From the NCBI GenBank assembly GCA_035293405.1, contig DATDOE010000033.1:1-64000 (forward strand): 64,000 nucleotides of DNA, written 5' to 3'. Each line of letters starts with the position of its first letter. Positions within the stretch are counted from its first letter, which is position 1. This DNA is from Gp6-AA40 sp035293405 (lineage in GTDB: Bacteria; Acidobacteriota; Vicinamibacteria; Vicinamibacterales; UBA2999). A program made the position numbers and the translations under genes. Shown piece after piece: positions 1 through 8,252 of this stretch. Under the pieces are notes generated by a model that was not told the DNA's origin, searched no databases, and saw only the letters and a program-made list of their open reading frames with translations.

Positions 1-107
1 GCAGCGATGCACTTGATCGATACTGAGATTGCACTCGCGAGTGATCGGGCGACATTAGAAGGTCTTACACAGTTTCTTGCGTTCGAAAGGATTTGGAGTG
101 CCCCTAA

Positions 108-1425
108 CACTACTTTGTCACCTTCGGAGGGGCGCATTTCGGCGGAAGCTGTCTAGCATCGAGAGTAGCCGCCGATTGTGGATGACGTAGAGCAGGCTCA
201 TGATCTCGCGCACCCATCCGCGGACGACGGGCAGCGTGGGTCTGGGCTCGACGGTGGCCCGACCACGTTCGATTTGTAGGAAGGTAAACGCGACGGCGGT
301 CAGGACCACATGGTGCGCCCAGCCCTGATAGGTGCGGCCCTCGAAATGATCGAGCCCGAGATCGTCTTTGAGCTCGCGATATTGTTGTTCGATCGGCCAG
401 CGGCTGCGGGCGAGCGCGACGAGATCGACGAGCGCCGTCGTCCCCGGCAGGTGGAGCAGGTAGTACTTCCGTTCGTCGGTCGCGGATCGTTCACAGAGCA
501 ACCAGCGGTCGCCGCGTCCCTTCGTCGGCCGGACGCGCAGCGCACAGAACCGCGCGGTCAGCGGTCCAGCGGTGCCGGTGCCCCAGGTCACGGACTCCCA
601 CGCGTCGTCAGGGGCGGACGTCGCGAGGGCCGTGGCGGACAGGGTGCCGGGCACCCCGGTCACCGCGAACGTGGCCTCGCCCCGAATCGCGACCCCGTAC
701 GCGAGACCCAACCGTTCGAGTCCGGCGCGAAAGGCCGCGTTCGCGCCGGCGTCGGCGTCGACGACGACGCCGGTGATGGTGAAGCCCGCTTGCAGCACCG
801 TGCGTACTTGCGCCAGCGCGATGCGCCACTTCTCGCGAAAGCGGACGGTCGCCGGAATACCGGCGGCCGCACAGCGCGCGGCATCGTCGGTCCACGACGT
901 GGGCAGATAGAGGTCGAAGGCCAGCGGCCACGTGCGCCCGTCGGCGATCAAGGCACTCGACACCGCCACTTGGCAGTTGCCGATCTTCCCGAGGGCGCCG
1001 CAGTACTGCCGTTGCACGCCTGGCGACTTGGTGCCTTGCTTCGGGAACCCCATGTCATCAAGGGCGAGAATGCCGGTGCGCATCGGGACCGTGGTGCGTA
1101 ACCGTGTCCAGACACGCGTGGCGTCCCACGGCGAGTGCGTAATGAAGTGCTGGAGCGCTTGGTAGTCCTGCGGATCGCCCAGCCGACCGTGCATGGCCTG
1201 CATCGACTTCCGCTCGCTGTCATTAAACAGGCCGTCGATGTACTGACTCGCGGCGTCGGCTGCGGCTGACGGCTGAAGCAGGCACTGAAGCCGTCCAGGT
1301 ACTGGCCAAGCCGTCGCAGCAGCGCCCGCGCGGGGCCCGTCGTCACGCGCGCAGCGTACCGGGCGCCGCCGCAAAGTACAAGCGCAATCGTCAGATCACA
1401 CGGGCCTCAACATGACAAAGTAGTG
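108..1425. mobile_element. IS701-family insertion sequence
   Basis: The ends are 13-bp perfect inverted repeats: CACTACTTTGTCA at 108-120 and TGACAAAGTAGTG at 1413-1425. They are flanked by CTAA (104-107) and CTAG (1426-1429). Both fit the YTAR target preference known for IS701-type elements, but the two copies differ at one base, so the duplication is imperfect. The element contains one transposase gene on the minus strand. Confidence 0.85.
118..1374 (-). CDS. IS701-family DDE transposase, probably frameshifted near its N-terminus
   Basis: This encodes the DDE transposase of the surrounding insertion sequence. Visible family motifs are LALDDMGFPKQG (first Asp), VVVDADAG (second Asp) and EQQYRELKDDLGLDHFEGR (Glu), the last in the C-terminal part that ends just inside the left inverted repeat. 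The usual N-terminal segment (LRRLGQYLDGFSACF) is in another frame, beginning at an ATG at 1346. The open frame resumes the family pattern only at QYIDGLFNDSERKS. A single indel around 1255-1290 would join them. The family assignment is sure. Whether the protein is still active is doubtful. Confidence 0.8.
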   Translation of the reverse strand: MRRRPVRCARDDGPRAGAAATAWPVPGRLQCLLQPSAAADAASQYIDGLFNDSERKSMQAMHGRLGDPQDYQALQHFITHSPWDATRVWTRLRTTVPMRTGILALDDMGFPKQGTKSPGVQRQYCGALGKIGNCQVAVSSALIADGRTWPLAFDLYLPTSWTDDAARCAAAGIPATVRFREKWRIALAQVRTVLQAGFTITGVVVDADAGANAAFRAGLERLGLAYGVAIRGEATFAVTGVPGTLSATALATSAPDDAWESVTWGTGTAGPLTARFCALRVRPTKGRGDRWLLCERSATDERKYYLLHLPGTTALVDLVALARSRWPIEQQYRELKDDLGLDHFEGRTYQGWAHHVVLTAVAFTFLQIERGRATVEPRPTLPVVRGWVREIMSLLYVIHNRRLLSMLDSFRRNAPLRR

Positions 1426-1579
1426 CTAGGCGGAGGTGCGGTAGCGCCTCGATCTGCCGCTGTGTCGCTAGTCAACCCCGTCGCACATCAGTCGCACACG
1501 CGGAGTCTTCAAGGCTATCTTGAATCGATGGGGACTTTCACCAACACGCAGGTCGAGGCCCGTCGAACTGGCGTGAGGT

Positions 1580-1666
1580 TGGTGCCGGAGGGGGGAATCG
1601 AACCCCCATGACCTTGCGGTCACCGGATTTTGAGTCCGGCGCGTCTGCCAGTTTCACCACTCCGGC
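1580..1666 (-). tRNA. tRNA-Leu (anticodon CAA)
   Basis: Read on the minus strand, the acceptor stem GCCGGAG pairs with CTCCGGC. The anticodon stem CCGGA/TCCGG encloses the loop CTCAAAA, giving anticodon CAA. A variable arm (GTGACCGCAAGGTCAT) typical of Leu tRNAs and a GGTTCGATTCC T-loop follow. The 3' CCA is encoded at 1580-1582. The body is 84 nt without CCA. Its 3' end faces the IS701 element, in an accessory zone typical of tRNA-linked integration. No integrase is visible. Confidence 0.97.
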
Positions 1667-1939
1667 ACTTGGAGTGCGATCCAAGTGTAGCAACAACTTA
1701 CGCCGACTGCCGCGAAGGCCCTCGGCTTGGTCGGCCGCGTCTGCCCCCGCGATTTGTTCCTGAGAGCCGTCCGAGCCCCCTCTCGGACAGAGGCATCGCT
1801 GCTGATGTCGAAGCGGTCGAATGCGCTCCGCGTCTAATGTCCTGTGATCTTCATCGCCACAGTATCAGGCACGCCGGGCTCGCATCAGGTTGCGCATGCG
1901 GAGCGCCGCAGGTCGTGCAGGAGCTTGCCCGGATACCTT

Positions 1940-2159
1940 TGCATTCCGCCCAGTAGCCCGCCAGGCATTCACCGGGGTCTGCGGAACCCGTGTCGAATGC
2001 AGCATGCTTCCAGACTGAGCAATCTCGCGGGCGATCTCGACGTGGGATGCGAGCTCCGGTCGCACGAGATCGTTGTCGCTTGTACCCGCACCGCACTTCG
2101 ATCCCGGTCTGCGCGCGATAAATTCCGCACGTAATCACGTGGCCGTTTGGACCCGCCAA
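1940..2159 (-). pseudogene. decayed small conserved hypothetical protein
   Basis: The minus strand reads AGPNGHVITCGIYRAQTG followed by IEVRCGY, then loses the frame. Moving one frame near 2080 gives SDNDLVRPELASHVEIAREIAQ. Moving back near 2010 gives VWKHAAFDTGSADPGE. The joined product resembles a short soluble hypothetical protein seen in many bacteria, a resemblance recalled rather than searched. Two indels and the absence of an ATG argue for a broken gene. The rest of 1667-2246 holds nothing else I can support. Confidence 0.4.
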
Positions 2160-2246
2160 GAGTGATCCCTGCGCGGACCAGTCAATAATTGCGCCGACGA
2201 GACAATCCGCATCACCCTTATACTTGCGCCGTCACGCGGCAACCTT

Positions 2247-3107
2247 ATGTCTCCAGCCCAATTCGACGCGGGCCTCAAGGCCATTCTTGATCACCACGGG
2301 TTCGGGTTTCAGTACGCAGTGCTGAAGAAGTGCCTTGAGCTGTTCCAACACGATCAGGACTCACCCTGGGGATTGGAAGTGGCCGAGTTGCCGGTGGAGA
2401 CGAAGGACGCTTCGACGCACATCGACTTTGTCCTCAGGACGGAGAATGCGATGTTGATCGCCGAGTGCAAGCGGGTTGATCCGGCCGTCTCACAATGGGG
2501 ATTCGTACGGGCGCCGTTCACGCAGAAGACATCACAGCGCTACCAGTCAAAGCGGCCAAAGGTGGATCAAGTTGCATTCGACAGTTCTGCTGGCCGCCTG
2601 TTCGCAACGCCGGGAACCATCTCGGGAGGGGCTTCATACCACATCGGGAAGGAAATCAGGACTCAGCTGAAGGGCGACGGGACAGCGAAAGGCCGAGGGG
2701 CCATCGACGACGCGATCGCACAAATACTCCGAGGGCGCGCAGGCTTCATCGAATACCTCGGAACGCATCAGCGTGTACTGGCCCCAAACGCACCGACCGT
2801 TATCGTGCCGGCGATATTCACCACCGCGAAGTTGGTGACGAGTGACGTCGATCTCGGCACTGCGAACCTTCAAGACGGAAGGCTCGACGAAGTGCCGTCG
2901 ACAACACCCGACTGGATTTGGTACGAGTACAACGTCCCATGGTCCATGCGCCCAAGAGTCCAGCTTCGGGTAGACACACCGGATTCATCTCTCGGCCGCC
3001 TTCTCGAGGTCTACCACGCCAGGTCAATAGCCGTCGTGAGCGTCGGTGGCATAGAAGACTTTTTGAGAGTGTCTGCCGATGCGGCTTCGTCGTTTTCGAG
3101 CTTGTAG
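2247..3107 (+). CDS. unknown protein with a PD-(D/E)XK nuclease-like motif
   Basis: This 286-residue soluble protein has no signal peptide or membrane segment. Residues 50-80 read THIDFVLRTENAMLIAECKR. This Asp, short spacer, then Glu-Cys-Lys arrangement is the core pattern of PD-(D/E)XK restriction-type nucleases. The remaining sequence (LGTHQRVLAPNAPTVIVPAI, then a WYEYNVPW motif) is not recognised. It stands alone between a tRNA and broken genes, a usual place for defence or mobile-element cargo. A nuclease role is inference from one motif. It could equally be a non-catalytic fold relative. Confidence 0.55.
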   Translation: MSPAQFDAGLKAILDHHGFGFQYAVLKKCLELFQHDQDSPWGLEVAELPVETKDASTHIDFVLRTENAMLIAECKRVDPAVSQWGFVRAPFTQKTSQRYQSKRPKVDQVAFDSSAGRLFATPGTISGGASYHIGKEIRTQLKGDGTAKGRGAIDDAIAQILRGRAGFIEYLGTHQRVLAPNAPTVIVPAIFTTAKLVTSDVDLGTANLQDGRLDEVPSTTPDWIWYEYNVPWSMRPRVQLRVDTPDSSLGRLLEVYHARSIAVVSVGGIEDFLRVSADAASSFSSL

Positions 3108-3256
3108 AGAACTTCGCGGTTCCGTATCTATTCGGTGGCTTCGACATCGAAGAGCTACGATCCGAGATAACGAAGCCGCGATTGCCACGTCGGTTCGGCG
3201 TCGGCATCCGTTCGGTGTCTCGTTAGTGGTTCTTCCGCTTTCTGCAGCGGGAGACT

Positions 3257-3740
3257 CTATGAGACAGGCAATCCCGCAAGGAATTCCTCCCAGTAGGAAA
3301 CGACTTCACCCAAAAGGCTCTCGGCGAAATAAACCTTCGCCCCGCTCTTCACGATCAGGTGCGACTTAGTGAATAGAAGGGGCAAACTGGCAAAACCATG
3401 AGCCAGTCCAGTCGTGCTGACCGCGGAACCCTCCCCTCGAAGATGCTTCGAGCCAGTTGGCAATTTCTTGGATGAGCTCCAGTTCAGGGCAGTTGGCGAA
3501 CAGATACCTATCGAAGTCAGCCAACTCTTTAAGGTGAAGGGTGACTTGAAACTCTCGCTTGTATTGCGCCCAAATCCAGTCTCGAAGATGCCACGCGAAG
3601 ATCGCGCAGGTAATTGCCTTTCGGGGGGAGAGAGCGTCTTTCAGAAAGTCTCCATGGGCCGGACGCAGAAGCCCGTCAAGGTATTGATGGGCCGTGCGAA
3701 TTTCAAAGCTCTTCGTAGCAGGATCGGTCATTTGTGCCAT
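3257..3740 (-). pseudogene. frameshifted conserved hypothetical protein
   Basis: Two overlapping frames make one protein. The 5' part (3740 down to about 3440) ends NCPELELIQEIANWLEASSRG. The 3' part continues in the next frame as GEGSAVSTTGLAHGFASL, then KSHLIVKSGAKVYFAESLLG to a stop at 3257. The break falls in a G-rich run (minus strand GAGGGGAGGG, around 3430), where single-base indels are common. The AWHLRDWIW motif and a C-terminal Leu-Ile-Val-X-G-X-Lys strand are typical of a soluble hypothetical family of about 150 residues often found in accessory regions. No function is known to me. Confidence 0.5.
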
Positions 3741-4008
3741 CCCGCATGGTTCGGTTCACGCTCACCTTTGTCGCCCAGGTGACGACTGGGCCCCGCGCTC
3801 CACTCCGCCCGCCCGCTCACACCATAACGTACCCGAGCACGGAGGCGACTACTACGCCGGCCAGCTCGGGACAATCAGTCGACACGAGACCCGAATGCGG
3901 GATGAGGCCACCCCGAAAGCCCCCGGTGACGAGGCTATAGCGCAGCCGTTGAACGTTGAGGGAAGAACGACTCGCCACGGGAAGCCATGGACACGCGCCA
4001 AGATTGGC

Positions 4009-4185
4009 GTGATTCACCGCAACGGGCTCCCGCACAGATCGCGCCACGCTGACGGAGCGCTTCGACACGCACGGAAGCGTGCTGATGCTGGTCACCATCG
4101 CGACCGATCCGCAGTAACTCGAGGAGCCGCTCGTCCGCAGCATGAACTGGGTGCTCCTTCATTGCAGCCGCTCGAGCCCGTTCCA
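4009..4185 (+). pseudogene. remnant of a secreted hypothetical protein (LPHS/TERF/DPxYLxEP pattern)
   Basis: The frame starting at 4009 reads VIHRNGLPHRSRHA. After a one-base shift it reads TLTERFDTHGSVLMLVTIATDPQ, then a TAA where the family has Tyr, then LEEPLVRSMNWVL. The order Pro-His-Ser, E-R-F, DP-(Y)-L-x-x-P-W/F is typical of small secreted hypothetical proteins I recall from Acidobacteria. A frameshift plus a nonsense codon marks this as decayed. The rest of 3741-4365 shows no coding signal I can support. Confidence 0.35.
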
Positions 4186-4365
4186 ACGCGCATCGTCGAT
4201 GAAATTGCCGGCCAGCCCGACGGCTACGCGCCACATCATTCGCCCGATACCGACGAATCCCCCAGGAATTCGCCGCGCATACCGGCCCTGTTCGAAACGA
4301 CACATGCCGGCGATGTGCCCCGAATACCAGCTAAGATTGAAGGGCCTGACAGCAAAGACCCACCT

Positions 4366-4734
4366 ATGACACACATCGGCAAGGGCGTCGTCTTCGACGG
4401 CGAGCTCTCCTCTGACGAAGATCTGCACATCGACGGCCGGCTCAAGGGACACCTGCACGTTCGTGACGGCACGCTCACCATCGGCCAGACCGCGAACATC
4501 GACGCCGAAGTCCGGGCCACGCGCGTCGTCGTCCACGGAACGGTCCACGGCTCGATCGCCGCGAGCGAACGGATCGAGCTCGGCCCGACATCGACGGTCA
4601 ACGGCAGCTTGACGGCGGAGCGTGTCGTGATCGCGGAAGGCGCGACCTTCAACGGCGGCGTCGACATGGGCAAACGGACGATCACCGCGAAGATGGCGCA
4701 GTACAAAGCCGGTCAGACCGCGGCTCGCGCGTAG
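4366..4734 (+). CDS. bactofilin (polymer-forming cytoskeletal protein)
   Basis: Bactofilins self-assemble into membrane-associated filaments that scaffold cell-shape and envelope enzymes. This 122-residue protein is almost wholly the DUF583 right-handed beta-helix. Short repeated strands are visible (IGKGVVFDGELSSDEDLHID, LKGHLHVRDGTLTIGQTANI, AEVRATRVVVHGTVHGSIAA). The length is typical. The frame is open far upstream, but nothing there resembles a bactofilin, so the ATG at 4366 before THIGKG is chosen. The next gene starts 4 nt after its stop. Confidence 0.9.
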   Translation: MTHIGKGVVFDGELSSDEDLHIDGRLKGHLHVRDGTLTIGQTANIDAEVRATRVVVHGTVHGSIAASERIELGPTSTVNGSLTAERVVIAEGATFNGGVDMGKRTITAKMAQYKAGQTAARA

Positions 4735-4738
4735 CTGG

Positions 4739-5101
4739 ATGCATCCAGACCTCACGCAGCTTCTCCGGATTGAAGATCTCGATGCGCTGCTCGCGACGTC
4801 GAGCGACCGGCCGCTGCTGCTCTTCAAGCACAGCTACACCTGCGGCACGAGCGCCGAGGCCCTCGACCAGCTGATCGATCATCTGAATGAGGAGCGGCTG
4901 CACGCGCACTATGCGATCGTGACCGTGCAGACGCATCGTGATCTGTCCAACGCCGTATCCAAGCGGCTGGGCGTGCGGCACGAAACACCACAGGCCCTGC
5001 TCATTCGCGAGGGCCGCGTCGTCTGGAGTGCCTCGCACTTCCGCGTGACGGCGGACGCGGTCGAAGCCGCGATCAGGGCGCAGGCGCCACCTATTTCTTG
5101 A
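4739..5101 (+). CDS. ytxJ: YtxJ/BrxC-like monothiol bacilliredoxin
   Basis: This 120-residue thioredoxin-fold protein has the single-cysteine motif HSYTCGTSAEA (Cys35) where classical thioredoxins have CxxC. It also has the family pattern VQTHRDLSNAVSKRLGVRHE, then TPQALLIREGRVVWSASH. The family (DUF2847) is known as bacillithiol-linked redox proteins that reduce mixed disulfides on cytosolic proteins. The gene is probably co-transcribed with the bactofilin 4 nt upstream, and its last 11 nt overlap the convergent Yip1 gene. Whether the organism makes bacillithiol cannot be seen here. Confidence 0.88.
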   Translation: MHPDLTQLLRIEDLDALLATSSDRPLLLFKHSYTCGTSAEALDQLIDHLNEERLHAHYAIVTVQTHRDLSNAVSKRLGVRHETPQALLIREGRVVWSASHFRVTADAVEAAIRAQAPPIS

Positions 5102-6353
5102 CGACGCCGACGTCCTTCATCGCCTCGAGCTTTCCGAGATCGAGGCGCGCCACCGCAGCCCGGAGTGCGTCCACATCGAGCGTGCTGCTCTTGGCACTCA
5201 CCATGAAGCGCCCGCCGACGACGACGGCGAACTCATCGTCGCCGCTCTTGGAGCTCTCCATGTGAGTCAGCCGGCCGTTGACGTTCTGCGTGCGGCTGTA
5301 GCCGTCGGCGCTCTCCCGCTCCTCCTGGACGCCTGTCCAGGAGGCCAGTCCCATCAGGCCGCTCACACCGCCGGTATCGGTGATCTCGAGCCTCACTTCG
5401 CGCTCCGCGCCATCACCGTAGGTCGCTTCGGCCTTCGACACCATGATGATGCCAATGCCGGTCTTCTCGGCGTTGCTGCTCGTCTTTTTCAGACCCGCGA
5501 ACGTGTCCGGCACAAGGGGCTTCAGCATGGCGACGTCGAGCGGATCGACGCGCGAGCCTCCGCCCAGGAGCGTGCTGAGGCCCTCCAGGCTCGCCGCGAC
5601 CTGCCCGGCCTGATCGCCAGACTTTGCCGCGGCCTCACCCTTCTTGGCGCTCTCCTCGAGTGCCTGCCCGAGTTTCTCCAACCTGCCGAGCGCGCTGTTG
5701 GGATCGGCCGCAACACTGGACGGCGTCGCGCCGCCACCGACAGCCCCTCCCATGATTCCAGCGACGCCCCCCGCGCCCATGGTCCCGACCGCGATTCTGG
5801 TCCCGACTAAAGTGAGGACCAGACTTATCACTACTGCGCTAATCACGACGACGGCGGTGTAGCCGACGGCCTTGTCAGCTGGGCACTGCATCAGGCGAGG
5901 CAGTCCGAGATACAGGAGATAGAGGCCGTACAGGGCGCCGAGCAGTGCCAGAATTCCCAGCGCCGGCAGGATTTGGAAGACGCCAGCAACCCAGGCGGGA
6001 GTAAATGAATACGCCGCTACCTTGAATGCCTGGGCGCTGTTCTTCTGCGCGCCGAACGTGGGCGCGAGCGCGTTGATGATCAGCGAGATCAGGAAGACCC
6101 CGATCACCGCCGTGACCACGCTGAAGATCGCCACGCCGAGGCCCGTGGCCAGCGGTACCCGATAGGTGCCGATGAACGGCAGGCTCTGGCCGACAAGAGA
6201 GCCGCCGATCAATCCGGCAACCGCAGCAACGGCGGCCAGCGGCAAGACGTATTGCGTGATCAGGCCGGCCGCAGGAGTGCTCTCTTCGGCAATCACGGAC
6301 CACTCGGCCTGCGGGGTGAGGCAGATTTTCTTGACGCGTCCGATCAGATCCAT
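5091..6353 (-). CDS. Yip1-domain integral membrane protein with a soluble C-terminal domain
   Basis: The N-terminal 200 residues fit the Yip1 family: MDLIGRVKKICLTPQAEWSV, then about five hydrophobic segments (GLITQYVLPLAAVAAVAGLI, ATGLGVAIFSVVTAVIGVFL, GILALLGALYGLYLLYLGLP, AVVVISAVVISLVLTLVG). A Gly/Ala linker (around 210-250) leads to a soluble part of about 170 residues containing TGIGIIMVSKAEATYGDG and GGRFMVSAKSSTLDVDALR. The C-terminal part is probably outside the membrane and has no function I recognise. At 420 residues it is roughly twice a minimal Yip1 protein. Confidence 0.8.
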   Translation of the reverse strand: MDLIGRVKKICLTPQAEWSVIAEESTPAAGLITQYVLPLAAVAAVAGLIGGSLVGQSLPFIGTYRVPLATGLGVAIFSVVTAVIGVFLISLIINALAPTFGAQKNSAQAFKVAAYSFTPAWVAGVFQILPALGILALLGALYGLYLLYLGLPRLMQCPADKAVGYTAVVVISAVVISLVLTLVGTRIAVGTMGAGGVAGIMGGAVGGGATPSSVAADPNSALGRLEKLGQALEESAKKGEAAAKSGDQAGQVAASLEGLSTLLGGGSRVDPLDVAMLKPLVPDTFAGLKKTSSNAEKTGIGIIMVSKAEATYGDGAEREVRLEITDTGGVSGLMGLASWTGVQEERESADGYSRTQNVNGRLTHMESSKSGDDEFAVVVGGRFMVSAKSSTLDVDALRAAVARLDLGKLEAMKDVGVVKK

Positions 6354-6365
6354 AAGTCACCGAGT

Positions 6366-6893
6366 CTACATCCTTCCTGTGTCCCGGAGGGGGCGTCGCG
6401 CAACCACGCCGGCGATCATCCGCCCCTCGTAATCCCCTTCCCGACGGGCCAGGATCTCGAGCGGGGCGACCAGCTGGAACAACTCCCCCGATTCGAGAAG
6501 AAACGCGGGATTGGTCGGCTTCCCCCGGGCGGCCTGGGCGCGGGTAAACGTTTCGTACACGAGCACGCCGCCAGGCTTCAGCCCGTCGATCAAGGCCGGA
6601 AACAACGGCCGGTGCAGGTAGTGCAGCACGGCAATCACGTCATAGGCTGACGCGCCGAGCGTCACGAGACCGCGCTCGAGATCGACCTGGTCAGCGCGGA
6701 GAGGCAGCGCCAGACGTGCGGCCTCCTCGTTCACCGCCCGCACCAAATCGGCATCGCGATCGACGGCACGGGTGTTCAGGCCGCGCGCCGCGAGCCATCG
6801 CGCGTTTCGTCCGCGTCCGCACGCCACGTCCAGCGCGTCACCGGCGCCAGGCAGCAGATGCTCGTTGTCGGTCAGCCACCGGGCGGCAGTCAC
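6366..6893 (-). CDS. class I SAM-dependent methyltransferase (TehB-like)
   Basis: The GTG start at 6893 overlaps the upstream stop as GTGA and gives 175 residues opening VTAARWLTDNEHLLPGAGDA. A longer reading is possible but lies inside the flavoprotein gene. Rossmann motif I is ALDVACGRGRNARWLAARG (about 20-38) and motif II is AVDRDADLV. The acidic loop QVDLERGLVTLGASAYDVIA and the LKPGGVLVYETFTR strand follow. This resembles TehB-like small-molecule methyltransferases. The substrate is unknown. It is translationally coupled to the flavoprotein. Confidence 0.82.
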   Translation of the reverse strand: MTAARWLTDNEHLLPGAGDALDVACGRGRNARWLAARGLNTRAVDRDADLVRAVNEEAARLALPLRADQVDLERGLVTLGASAYDVIAVLHYLHRPLFPALIDGLKPGGVLVYETFTRAQAARGKPTNPAFLLESGELFQLVAPLEILARREGDYEGRMIAGVVARRPLRDTGRM

Positions 6894-8128
6894 GATCCGA
6901 CGGCTTTCGCGATGGCGTGGCCGGCAACCCAGCCTGACGACCAGGCCCATTGGAAGTTGAAGCCGCCCAATCGTCCGTCCACGTCGAGAATCTCTCCGAC
7001 GAGATACAGACCGGGACACACACGGGACTGCATCGTTGCCGGATCGATCTCGTCCAGCGGGATGCCGCCCGCGGTGACTTCAGCGTAGGCATATCCACGG
7101 CTGTCGACGACCTCGAGCCTCGTCTCAACCAGTCTGTGGATCAACTCTCGCCTGCCGTGGCGATTCACGTGCGCCATCGTCGTGTCCTGCGGGATGCCGG
7201 CGGCCGCGATCCAGGCGTCGGCGATCGCTACGGGGAGCCTGGTCGCAATCACCGTGCTCACCTGAGCCCTGGGCCGCTCGCGCTCCTGCTCGAGCCACCA
7301 TGCCTCCAGCGATTCGAACGTCTCGCCCGGACACACGCTCACCAGCAGCTCGATCTCGCCGCCATCGAGGCGTGCGCGATGCCAATGGCGAGACACGTTC
7401 AACACCACGGGCCCGCTCGCGCCGAAGTGCGTCCACAGCAGCGGACCTTCGAGTCGCGTCGCGATGCGGCCATTCACACGGAGGCTGAGCGCGGCGGGAT
7501 GCGAGACGCCGGCGAGCGCCACGTGCCGGTCACCCCCCAGCACCATGGGCGCCAGCGCGGGCGTCGTCTCGACGTACCCGTGTCCCAGGCCGCGCACGAG
7601 CCCGTACCCAAACCCGTCGCTTCCCGTTTTCGGCAGTGAGCGACCGCCGGTGGCAATCACAACCGCGCGTGCGGCGAGGCCCGGTCCACCCTCGATGCCG
7701 AGCTCGAAGCCATCGTCACTCTTCCGGAGGCTCGTCACGCGCCGACCGGCTTCGACCCCGACGCCCAGGCGAGCGGCTTCGGCGAGAAGGGCATCGAGCA
7801 CGGTGCGGGAGCGGTTGCTGTCCGGGAACAGCTTTCCATCCTCCTCTTCGTGCAGCGCCACACCGAGCGTTTCGAAGAACGCCGCCGCCCGCTCGGCCGG
7901 AAACGCGCGCAGGACATTCCGGACCGCGCGAGGCGAGCCGCCCCAGAAGTCGCGCTCGGTGACCTCGCGATTGGTGACATTGCAGCGAGAGCCACCGCTG
8001 ACCAGGATCTTCGCGCCGATGTGCCGTGCGCCGTCGAGACAGCACACGCGCAGTTGAGGCGCGGCCCTCGCCGCGAAGATGGCGGTGGCGAGCCCCGCCG
8101 CGCCGGCTCCTATAACGATGACGTCCAT
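6890..8128 (-). CDS. BaiN/HI0933-family NAD(P)/FAD-dependent oxidoreductase
   Basis: This 412-residue flavoprotein begins MDVIVIGAGAAGLATAIFAA, an FAD-binding GxGxxG fold. It continues with the family markers ILVSGGSRCNVTNREVTERD, ATGGRSLPKTGSDGFGYGLV, PLLWTHFGASGPVVLNVSRH and a C-terminal VTAGGIPLDEIDPATMQSR, then GLYLVGEILDVDGRLGGFNF. Family members are uncharacterised or act on bile-acid-type or other alkenes. The start at 8128 is chosen because all codons further upstream are translation of a heptamer repeat. Its promoter must lie in or across that repeat. Confidence 0.9.
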   Translation of the reverse strand: MDVIVIGAGAAGLATAIFAARAAPQLRVCCLDGARHIGAKILVSGGSRCNVTNREVTERDFWGGSPRAVRNVLRAFPAERAAAFFETLGVALHEEEDGKLFPDSNRSRTVLDALLAEAARLGVGVEAGRRVTSLRKSDDGFELGIEGGPGLAARAVVIATGGRSLPKTGSDGFGYGLVRGLGHGYVETTPALAPMVLGGDRHVALAGVSHPAALSLRVNGRIATRLEGPLLWTHFGASGPVVLNVSRHWHRARLDGGEIELLVSVCPGETFESLEAWWLEQERERPRAQVSTVIATRLPVAIADAWIAAAGIPQDTTMAHVNRHGRRELIHRLVETRLEVVDSRGYAYAEVTAGGIPLDEIDPATMQSRVCPGLYLVGEILDVDGRLGGFNFQWAWSSGWVAGHAIAKAVGS

Positions 8129-8130
8129 GC

Positions 8131-8214
8131 GGTTCGTGGTTCGTGGTTCGTGGTTCGTGGTTCTTGGTTCTTGGTTCGTGGTTCGTGGTTCGTGGTTCGT
8201 GGTTCTTGGTTCTT
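8131..8214. repeat. 12-unit heptamer array (GGTTCKT) in a divergent intergenic region
   Basis: Twelve exact heptamers run head to tail: four GGTTCGT, two GGTTCTT, then the same six again, so a 42-bp super-unit is duplicated. Degenerate copies continue to about 8239. The array fills nearly the whole space between the divergent flavoprotein (start 8128) and permease (start 8253) genes. No other promoter-like sequence is seen. Confidence 0.97.
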
Positions 8215-8252
8215 GGTTGGTCGTTGGTCGTTCGTGGTTGAGAATACGCGAG

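Noticed and set aside
1423..1611. Small open frame ending VPEGGIEPP
   Set aside because: The C-terminal motif is the antisense reading of the tRNA-Leu 3' end, a common artefact.
3694..4365. Long upstream extension of the bactofilin frame
   Set aside because: It lacks beta-helix repeats, and part of it is out-of-frame reading of a decayed gene.
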